Part shown: piece by piece, positions 1 through 5,410 of the stretch
Position numbering within the stretch: position 1 is the first letter of the stretch
How the letters are laid out: each line of letters opens with the position of its first letter
Assembly: GCA_020628755.1 (NCBI GenBank)
Contig: JAHDEQ010000113.1
Location: 1-9,352 of the forward strand
Direction of reading: 5' to 3'
Source: Saprospiraceae bacterium
GTDB taxonomy: Bacteria > Bacteroidota > Bacteroidia > Chitinophagales > Saprospiraceae
DNA length: 9,352 nucleotides
Made by a program: the position numbers and the translations under genes
The notes under the pieces: model-generated
The model's database searches: none
What the model was told of the DNA's origin: nothing
What the model saw: only the letters and a program-made list of their open reading frames with translations

Positions 1-149
1 CAAAAGTAAACCGAAACGTCGTAGATAGTTGAGTAAGTGCCTTTACTACTTAAGCATAATAGCGATTTCAGTCGTTGAATATCAAGTACGGCAGCTTGAT
101 GCTGTAAGTTTATTAAATTTTGACAATTGCAATTTTCTTTTATTAACAT
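1..149 (-). CDS. possible 5' part of a gene leaving the left edge (uncertain)
   Basis: An ATG at 149 on the minus strand opens a frame of 49 codons with no stop up to the window edge. The protein would begin MLIKENCNCQNLINLQHQ and continue with AAVLDIQRLKSLLCLSSKG. I do not recognise it. A 49-codon open frame in AT-rich DNA can arise by chance, so support is weak. In its favour, it would be divergent from the gene at 239 and would give the hairpin at 156-174 a place in a shared promoter region. Against it, no clear TAnnTTTG box lies upstream on this strand. A competing reading is a plus-strand gene end at 2-28, a basic tail KSKPKRRR followed by TAG. Only sequence to the left can decide. Confidence 0.25.
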   Translation of the reverse strand, partial: MLIKENCNCQNLINLQHQAAVLDIQRLKSLLCLSSKGTYSTIYDVSVYF

Positions 150-155
150 ATTGAA

Positions 156-174
156 TCGCAGTTGAAAACTGCGA
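156..174. repeat. perfect 8-bp hairpin, REP-like palindrome
   Basis: TCGCAGTT (156-163) and AACTGCGA (167-174) are exact inverted copies around a 3-base loop, GAA. The hairpin lies about 65 bases before the start of the gene at 239. A T-run at 185-190 begins ten bases after the stem, too far for a standard intrinsic terminator. It could be a dispersed REP-like element, an operator, or a weak terminator for something entering from the left. A weaker 6-bp inverted repeat (ATCAAG 81-86, CTTGAT 95-100) lies to its left. Confidence 0.55.
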
Positions 175-238
175 CTAACTCAAATTTTTTAATCTAAAAG
201 CCAGTCAAATTATTTAAAACTATAACATTTATAAAATC

Positions 239-1132
239 ATGAGAAAAACGTTGTTTATTTTATTATTGCTCCTGCCATTTATCGGTTATTCGCAATATTC
301 CTTTACGGCACACAAGCACAAATATTTCAAACAATTCAAAGCCAATAAGACGATTGTATTCTTAACGGGCGACGAAGTTTTTGACGAAGTCCTCAAAGAA
401 GCGGTGGACAAACATTGGAAACACACCGAATACCAATTTGCTGATGCCGAAGATGAAAGAAAATACAATAATCCTGATAAATACAATTTTCTTTCTTTTT
501 TTGGATTTTCGGTAGAGGGAGTTTCTTCTAATGGCTGGGCGGTTTATTTGCCCGATCTTAGCCTCAATAGTACACGCATGACCAACGTCATTGCGTACGT
601 TCCAATTGATTATTCCAATACGGCTAGTGGCAAACAGTTTGGCGAAGACAAAGATATTTTTGGCTTATTTTACAAAATAGAAGTTATGATAAAAGGTTTG
701 GTGGACGTTATCAACTTCGTCGAGCAAGAAAAATATCGTCCTACTCTAGCGCACGTTACAGGCATCAAAAAATTTGCAGAAAAATACAATAAGACCTATC
801 ATTACAAAAATCGTTTAAAGAAAAAAACGCTCCTTATTTCTGAACGAATTTTGGATGAGCGTTTTACCCTAGCTAAACTCAAAAAGGCTTATCCACATAA
901 AATCAAAGTGCTTCCACAAGAAGAATATGAAGCCTTGATTTTTGAAAAACCCAAAGAATACGTCGGCTTGTTCTCCAATCATATGCCCAACAAAGCCTTC
1001 TTTTTATATGATTTTGAGCAAGACAGAATTACCTTTATGAACCTCAATATTGCAGGTTTTACAACCAAAAAAGCATTGAGTCATCAGCCCAAACAATTTA
1101 GTAGTATTTTTTATGCCTATTATAAAGACTAA
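239..1132 (+). CDS. secreted protein of unknown function, possible internal duplication
   Basis: This 297-residue protein starts with a clear Sec signal peptide: MRK, a leucine-rich core to about residue 16, and likely cleavage near YSQ at 17-19. There is no lipobox cysteine, so the mature protein is probably periplasmic or exported. No catalytic motif is obvious. The mature part is rich in Lys, Tyr and Phe. Two stretches, about 36-120 and 195-275, share an order of elements: a hydrophobic strand (KTIVFLTG and KKTLLIS), a short helix with an ILDE/VFDE-like patch, a Lys/Glu-rich segment, then KPxxYxxLFxxx and a hydrophobic strand ending in aspartate (YLPDL and FLYDF). This suggests two related halves. 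It stands alone, with its own terminator just downstream. No perfect promoter box was found; TAAATTTTG at 114-122 has one base too many. I do not recognise the family. Confidence 0.9.
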   Translation: MRKTLFILLLLLPFIGYSQYSFTAHKHKYFKQFKANKTIVFLTGDEVFDEVLKEAVDKHWKHTEYQFADAEDERKYNNPDKYNFLSFFGFSVEGVSSNGWAVYLPDLSLNSTRMTNVIAYVPIDYSNTASGKQFGEDKDIFGLFYKIEVMIKGLVDVINFVEQEKYRPTLAHVTGIKKFAEKYNKTYHYKNRLKKKTLLISERILDERFTLAKLKKAYPHKIKVLPQEEYEALIFEKPKEYVGLFSNHMPNKAFFLYDFEQDRITFMNLNIAGFTTKKALSHQPKQFSSIFYAYYKD

Positions 1133-1155
1133 TCGCTGTTGAAATTTATACCTTC

Positions 1156-1195
1156 AAAAAGCCATCCCGAAGTATCGGGATGGCTTTTTGTTTTT
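1156..1195 (+). terminator. strong intrinsic terminator after the secreted protein gene
   Basis: AAAAAGCCATCCCGA (1156-1170) pairs perfectly with 1175-1189 around the loop AGTA, giving a 15-bp stem with a GC-rich centre. The right arm ends in TTTTT and a second T5 run follows at 1191-1195. It begins 24 bases after the stop codon of the 239-1132 gene. The A-run on the left arm means it could also work on the minus strand. Confidence 0.9.
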
Positions 1196-1217
1196 CTAGT
1201 TCGTCGCAATTTCCAAA

Positions 1218-1264
1218 CTGTATCACAGACTTTAGTCTGTTGTGAAATGTAGTCTGTGATACAG
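1218..1264. repeat. 14-bp perfect inverted repeat with nested alternative hairpin
   Basis: CTGTATCACAGACT (1218-1231) and AGTCTGTGATACAG (1251-1264) are exact inverted copies separated by 19 bases. Inside, ACAGACT (1225-1231) can instead pair with AGTCTGT (1234-1240) across a 2-base loop. The left arm thus has two mutually exclusive partners. There is no T-run after it, and the previous gene already has a terminator at 1156, so this is not needed for termination. It sits about 100 bases before the start of the hydrolase gene. It may be a REP-like mobile palindrome or a regulatory structure. Confidence 0.8.
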
Positions 1265-1366
1265 ATCGTTTAACCACCGTTTGTAATGTCATACACTTTT
1301 ACACTTCCTCACTATAATTTGCTCGACAAATAGAATTGTTTAACTTTAAAATCAAAACCTATATCT

Positions 1367-2092
1367 ATGCGATTCAAAATCCTCCTTTTTATTTACATTT
1401 TTCTAATTGGATTTGCTCCAGATGCAGATGCCCAAGAACAGCAAGTTTTGAAAATCGAAAAACTTGTCCAAGCAGAAATAAAAATCAAATACACTCATTT
1501 ACTCTTTTTGCCCAGCAACCAATCCAAGGCAATTGACGGAAAACTCCCCATGATTGTTTTTCTACATGGAGCTGGCGAACGAGGAACAGATATTGAACTT
1601 GTCAAAACGCATGGGCCTCCAAAAATGGTCGAACAAGACAAAAATTTTCCTTTTATCGTATTGAGCCCTCAATGTCCTAAAGGCGAGCGTTGGAATGCTT
1701 TGCAACTAAACTTATTGATTGACCAAATCATAGATAATTATCCTGTTGATACCAACAGAATTTACCTAACAGGTTTGAGTATGGGCGGTTTTGGAACTTG
1801 GGACACCGCAATTGAATATCCCAAAAAATTTGCAGCTATTGCTCCCATTTGTGGCGGCTCTATCATCCATGCCTTTCAAGTAGATAAGGTCAAACATATC
1901 CCAACTTGGGTATTTCATGGTGCACTCGACGAAGTAGTTCCAATAAGCAATTCCTCCAAAATAGTACGTGCTGCCAAGAAACTCGATGCTAATATCAAAT
2001 TTACGGTATATGCCGAAGCTGGACACGATTCGTGGACAGCAACTTATAATAATCCTGATTTGTATAAATGGTTTTTGAGCCACTCCAAATAA
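1367..2092 (+). CDS. secreted alpha/beta hydrolase, predicted peptidase/esterase type
   Basis: This 241-residue protein has a signal peptide (residues 1-22, cleavage likely after ADA) followed by one alpha/beta hydrolase domain. The oxyanion-hole stretch FLHGAGERG lies at 65-73. The nucleophile elbow GLSMGG lies at 136-141 with Ser138. The acid is Asp188 in FHGALDEVVP, and the base is His220 in AGHDSW, so the catalytic triad is complete. The pattern matches the secreted predicted-peptidase/phospholipase-carboxylesterase group (COG4099-like), a single-domain relative of dienelactone hydrolase. Members are often esterases acting on sugar or lipid esters. The substrate here cannot be read from sequence. 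The start gives a clean signal peptide; TATAATTTG at 1313-1321 is a promoter box with one extra base. It is convergent with the TPR gene and shares its terminator. Confidence 0.92.
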   Translation: MRFKILLFIYIFLIGFAPDADAQEQQVLKIEKLVQAEIKIKYTHLLFLPSNQSKAIDGKLPMIVFLHGAGERGTDIELVKTHGPPKMVEQDKNFPFIVLSPQCPKGERWNALQLNLLIDQIIDNYPVDTNRIYLTGLSMGGFGTWDTAIEYPKKFAAIAPICGGSIIHAFQVDKVKHIPTWVFHGALDEVVPISNSSKIVRAAKKLDANIKFTVYAEAGHDSWTATYNNPDLYKWFLSHSK

Positions 2093-2130
2093 AAAAGCTG
2101 CTATGAACCTAAGTTCATAGCAGCTTTTTT
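2091..2130. terminator. bidirectional terminator between convergent genes
   Basis: An 18-bp perfect stem pairs 2091-2108 with 2113-2130 around the loop CTAA. The left arm starts with A6 and the right arm ends with T6, so it makes a stem followed by a U-tract on both strands. It overlaps the last two bases of the hydrolase stop codon (2090-2092). It lies 25 bases past the stop of the TPR gene coming from the other side. Confidence 0.93.
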
Positions 2131-2154
2131 TATTGGATGAAAAAATACAATAGC

Positions 2155-3483
2155 CTAGAAATAAGACTTGGTAATTTTTTCGCCAGCTTGTACTTTTGAT
2201 AAACGATCTTTAAACTCATTTGATTTTTCAAAATCATCCAAACGAGCAAAGATTTCTTTTAAGGCAATCAATGTATTCAAATCACTAGGATTCATACCTT
2301 CAGCTTTTTTAAAGAAAGGCAAACCCGTCGTAAACAAGTCTTTAGCCTCTTTATTGTAAGCATCGTACTTTTTATTCTCACTGATTGGAAGGTCATTCAT
2401 CAACTTTGTAATTTCAACCGCTTTGTTATAGTACAAAGAACCAATTGAATACTGCACATCAAATAAACTATCATCCAATTTCAAGGCTTGGTTATAATAA
2501 TCCAAAGACTTGGCAAAGTGTGCGTCAGCAACACTATTGTTGCCAGCAGCAAATTCTTCTTGGAACAAATTCATATAAACATTACCCAAAGCAGAGAATA
2601 CAGAAGGGTTGTCTGGAGCAGCCTCTACCGCTTTTTCTAACTCACCTTGCAATGTTTTATAATCTTCTTTTTGGATGTAGTAATTGATTTTAGAGAAAAG
2701 AATTTCCTTATTTTCAGGATAAGCCGCAGCACCTTTGTTCAAATATTCCATTGCTTCTCCTTCATTATCATCTTTCAACAGGTCAAAAAGATAAGAATAG
2801 ATACGGCCTTCTTCGTGGTAATCATTAGCAATGAGGTCTTTAAAAACACCCAATGCTTCTGGTTTCATATCAGAAACCATAGCGCAATAACCTACTACAA
2901 ATTTGTGGTTGTTCAATTCCTCTTTATCTTCCAATACCGTATTGATGTCATTTTTATTGAGTAATTGACGAATATTCAAGATCGTATTTAAAGAATTAAA
3001 CGCATTGTTGTAATTCTTTTTTGATAATTGAACATTACCAATTGAAGCTAAACTAACAGCGATTTCTTGCAAACCGCTTAAAGCATCTTTAGTTTCGTAT
3101 TTTTTTTCGGCTTTACCCAAAGCCATTTTGAAGGCTTCAAAAGCCTCTACTCCTGCAGTTGGAGCTTTTAGAGCAAACTTGTCGTCAATACCCTGAGCTT
3201 GTGCTAAGGTATAATTTTGTACATCACGAGCTGCCAATTCTGAGTAAACTGTGCCTTTGGTCTGCAATGCTTTGTAGGTGCCTCCAACTGTTGCATCAGA
3301 CATTGCAAAGTCAATCATTTCTTTGGCTTTATCCAATTTATCTGAATTTTCAACTGGATTGACATTGTAGGTAGATAATAATGATTTTACCTTTTTGAGT
3401 GCCTTAGCAGGGTCTTCGACTTGTGCTTGGGTCACACCAACAAATAAAAAGAGAGAAAAAATTCCGAATAATAACTTCTTCAT
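2155..3483 (-). CDS. secreted tetratricopeptide-repeat protein
   Basis: This 442-residue protein starts with a signal peptide (1-20, cleavage after TQA) and has no lipobox cysteine, so it is probably periplasmic. TPR-like helix pairs can be seen at about 139-172, 227-259 (ending GAAAYPEN), 260-290 (ending AVEAAPDN), 294-337 (ALGNVYMNL to NQALKLDD) and 343-400 (YSIGSLYYNKA to KKAEGMNPSD). A last helical part runs to about 430. Residues 22-130 are helical and Lys/Ala-rich but less clearly TPR. TPR domains are protein-binding scaffolds, and such exported TPR proteins are common and mostly uncharacterised in Bacteroidota. The partner is not evident from the neighbours. It has a 246-base upstream region with a candidate promoter and several palindromes, so it is probably transcribed on its own. 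Its end is shared with the bidirectional terminator at 2091-2130. Confidence 0.92.
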   Translation of the reverse strand: MKKLLFGIFSLFLFVGVTQAQVEDPAKALKKVKSLLSTYNVNPVENSDKLDKAKEMIDFAMSDATVGGTYKALQTKGTVYSELAARDVQNYTLAQAQGIDDKFALKAPTAGVEAFEAFKMALGKAEKKYETKDALSGLQEIAVSLASIGNVQLSKKNYNNAFNSLNTILNIRQLLNKNDINTVLEDKEELNNHKFVVGYCAMVSDMKPEALGVFKDLIANDYHEEGRIYSYLFDLLKDDNEGEAMEYLNKGAAAYPENKEILFSKINYYIQKEDYKTLQGELEKAVEAAPDNPSVFSALGNVYMNLFQEEFAAGNNSVADAHFAKSLDYYNQALKLDDSLFDVQYSIGSLYYNKAVEITKLMNDLPISENKKYDAYNKEAKDLFTTGLPFFKKAEGMNPSDLNTLIALKEIFARLDDFEKSNEFKDRLSKVQAGEKITKSYF

Positions 3484-3548
3484 TGTGTTAAATGGTTATT
3501 TTTAAAATTAAAATTTTAGACAAATTGCCTCATTTTGTTAGGGTTTAG

Positions 3549-3556
3549 CAAAAATA
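3549..3556 (-). promoter_or_regulatory. candidate -7 box for the TPR gene
   Basis: On the minus strand this reads TATTTTTG, an exact fit to the Bacteroidota -7 consensus TAnnTTTG. It lies 65 bases upstream of the TPR start codon at 3483 and predicts a leader of about 60 bases. No clear TTTG -33 box is seen at the expected distance, which lowers confidence. Confidence 0.4.
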
Positions 3557-3586
3557 AGGCATTCTATCCATAAAACTATAATAAAG

Positions 3587-3632
3587 ACGCTTTTAAGCGT
3601 GTCAATTGTGTTGCTTCTTTGTTAAATTTAAC
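3587..3632. repeat. two short palindromes upstream of the TPR gene
   Basis: ACGCTT (3587-3592) and AAGCGT (3595-3600) form an inverted repeat around TT. GTTAAATTTAAC (3621-3632) is a perfect 12-base palindrome. Both lie upstream of the candidate TPR promoter, where a regulator site could be. The AT-rich 12-mer could also be chance. I cannot assign a regulator. Confidence 0.35.
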
Positions 3633-3650
3633 GAAAGGATGTGTTAATTT

Positions 3651-3722
3651 GTGTTTATGTATCTAGGTGTTTGTGTGTTTATGTTGTTTCATAGACACCT
3701 AAACACCTAGATACTCAAACAC
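3651..3722. repeat. large imperfect hairpin made of 8-nt units
   Basis: The arms 3651-3683 and 3690-3722 are inverted copies matching at 28 of 33 positions, with a 6-base loop TTGTTT. The left arm parses into tandem octamers GTGTTTAT, GTATCTAG, GTGTTTGT and GTGTTTAT. The right arm, read on the other strand, gives GTGTTTGA, GTATCTAG, GTGTTTAG and GTGTCTAT. The hairpin starts 7 bases after the stop codon of the ATPase gene, so it becomes the 3' end structure of that transcript. No U-tract follows it, so it is not a standard intrinsic terminator. It may protect the mRNA end, slow transcription, or be a dispersed element. Confidence 0.85.
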
Positions 3723-3729
3723 GAAAAGA

Positions 3730-5304
3730 TTAAAACCACGAACTTTTTCGACTACTTCTTCTGGATGTTTTGATGCCCAAAGCCCCCAACAGACCACGTG
3801 TTAACTCACGTGCTACCGTACGCCCAACTTGTCGAACGGCAGTATTGCTAGTTACTTTTTCAAAGGCCGACTTTTCTTTTTTGCTAGAGCTGGATTTGGA
3901 GGCTTTTTCTTTTTCTTTCTTTAATTTTTCTTGGTGTTCGGCTTCCTGAGCGACTTCGATTTTTCCGCCCAAAATCTCGTAAGCACTTTCTCTATCTATG
4001 ACTTCGTTGTATTTTTTAATGATTTTGGATTCACTTATGATACTGTCAATTTCAGCATCCGTCAAAACATCCATACGAGATTGAGGCGCACGCAACAAAG
4101 TGTGTGCAAGTGGTGTTGGAATACCTTTTTCGTTTAAAACAGTCACCAAAGCCTCTCCTATTCCTAACTCTGTTAGCAATTGCTCTGGCTCATAATAATC
4201 TGTAAGAGGATAATTTTGCGCTGCCAATTTGATGGCTTTACGGTCTTTGGCAGTAAAAGCACGTAAAGCGTGTTGTACTTTCATACCCAATTGTCCCAAA
4301 ACTTCTTCAGGAATATCAGCAGGGTTTTGAGTCACAAAAAATAAACCCACTCCTTTGGAACGAATCAATTTGACAATGGCTTCGATTTGGTCGAGCAAGG
4401 CTTTCGAGGCTTCATCAAAAACCAAATGCGCTTCGTCAATAAACATGACCAACTTAGGTCTATCCAAATCTCCTTCTTCGGGTAATGTTGAATAAATCTC
4501 GGCCAACATTTGCAACATAAAAGTTGAAAATAATTTGGGTTTGTCTTGTATATCCGTCAAACGCAACACCGAAACCATTCCCTTACCTTCGCTATCAATG
4601 CGAATCAAGTCATCTATATCAAAAGAACGTTCTCCAAAAAAAATATCGGCTCCTTGCTGTTCCAATTCTACAATTTTTCGCAAAATCGTACCTGTAGATG
4701 CGGTCGAAATACGGCCGTATTCTGCCTCAAATTCTTCCTTCCCTGCATCAGTAGCATATTGAATCAGTTTTTTCATGTCCTTCAAATCCAATAAAGGAAT
4801 TTGTTTATCATCACAATATTTAAACAAGACGGCTACAATACCTGATTGTGTATCGGTCAAATCCAATATTTTGGAAAACAAAACGGGCCCAAACTCCGAC
4901 ACCGTTGCACGGAGTCTTGCTCCCTTCTCATCAGAAAGGGTCAAAAACTCAACAGGACTTTGGTCGGAATAAAATGGAATTCCAATTTTTTCGTGGCGTT
5001 CGTCAATTTTAGGATGGCCGTCGCTGCAAGCAGCAATACCACTCAAATCCCCTTTGACATCCATCAATAAAACAGGGACAGAGTTGGCCGATAATTGCTC
5101 GGCAATTATTTGTAGGGTTTTGGTTTTTCCCGAACCCGTTGCACCAGCAATTAGACCATGACGATTCATCATACCAAGCGGCAATTTGACTAAAGTATTG
5201 GTTTGGCATTCGCCATCAATCATAGCTCCACCCATGACAATGGATTCGCCTTTGAAGGTATAACCATCATTTATTTCTTGTATAAATTTTTCTTTATTGG
5301 ACAT
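3730..5304 (-). CDS. HerA-like ATPase of the DUF853 (YjgR) family
   Basis: From the ATG at 5304 this is 524 residues, close to the roughly 500 of the E. coli homologue YjgR. A longer frame reaches 5469, but its extra 55 codons run into the 3' end of maeB and do not resemble the family; MSNKEKFIQEI is the expected N-terminus. The Walker A motif GATGSGKT is at 54-61. The Walker B motif LVMFIDEAH is at 285-293 with Asp290 and Glu291. A sensor-like stretch FVTQNPADIP is at 323-332. A Lys/Ser/Glu-rich linker at about 455-480 leads to a C-terminal motif RTVARELTRGLLGALG (495-510) typical of DUF853. HerA-type proteins form hexameric ring translocases. The cellular role of the YjgR branch is not well established. 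No NurA-like nuclease or other partner lies nearby. A perfect -7 box sits upstream, and an octamer hairpin follows the stop. Confidence 0.93.
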   Translation of the reverse strand: MSNKEKFIQEINDGYTFKGESIVMGGAMIDGECQTNTLVKLPLGMMNRHGLIAGATGSGKTKTLQIIAEQLSANSVPVLLMDVKGDLSGIAACSDGHPKIDERHEKIGIPFYSDQSPVEFLTLSDEKGARLRATVSEFGPVLFSKILDLTDTQSGIVAVLFKYCDDKQIPLLDLKDMKKLIQYATDAGKEEFEAEYGRISTASTGTILRKIVELEQQGADIFFGERSFDIDDLIRIDSEGKGMVSVLRLTDIQDKPKLFSTFMLQMLAEIYSTLPEEGDLDRPKLVMFIDEAHLVFDEASKALLDQIEAIVKLIRSKGVGLFFVTQNPADIPEEVLGQLGMKVQHALRAFTAKDRKAIKLAAQNYPLTDYYEPEQLLTELGIGEALVTVLNEKGIPTPLAHTLLRAPQSRMDVLTDAEIDSIISESKIIKKYNEVIDRESAYEILGGKIEVAQEAEHQEKLKKEKEKASKSSSSKKEKSAFEKVTSNTAVRQVGRTVARELTRGLLGALGIKTSRRSSRKSSWF

Positions 5305-5353
5305 ATCTAAATTAATTTTTATTTTTTGACTTATCGGATTTGAGATTGTCACG

Positions 5354-5361
5354 CAAATATA
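5354..5361 (-). promoter_or_regulatory. candidate -7 box for the HerA-like ATPase gene
   Basis: The minus strand reads TATATTTG, an exact TAnnTTTG. It lies 49 bases upstream of the chosen start at 5304 and 50 bases past the maeB stop. This position supports the 5304 start, because the longer frame would start upstream of the promoter. The nearest TTTTG (5386-5390) is 24 bases upstream, longer than the usual spacing of about 19 to 21. Confidence 0.5.
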
Positions 5362-5410
5362 AGGAATATCAAGTATAGACCGTATCAAAAGTCCATAATC
5401 GGATGCGCCA

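Noticed and set aside
2..28. 3' end of a plus-strand gene coding a basic tail KSKPKRRR
   Set aside because: Nine codons at the window edge are too few to support a gene, and the opposite strand offers a longer alternative.
1313..1321. TATAATTTG as promoter of the hydrolase gene
   Set aside because: It has three bases between TA and TTTG, where the consensus has two, and no -33 box at the right distance; kept only as a remark.
1336..1536. Small plus-strand frame overlapping the hydrolase start
   Set aside because: It lies in another frame over the hydrolase gene, which has a signal peptide and a full catalytic triad; the small frame shows no family features.
3651..3722. CRISPR array from repeated GTGTTT-type units
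   Set aside because: The units are 8 bases, directly adjacent and inverted across a loop; there are no spacers of constant length.
3730..5304. HerA-type ATPase as part of an antiphage defence system
   Set aside because: Defence systems with HerA pair it with a NurA, Sir2 or other nuclease/effector gene. Here the neighbours are maeB and a TPR protein, and the sequence belongs to the widespread YjgR/DUF853 branch.
5305..5410. Terminator between maeB and the HerA-like gene
   Set aside because: No stem followed by a T-run could be found on the minus strand, so partial co-transcription cannot be excluded.
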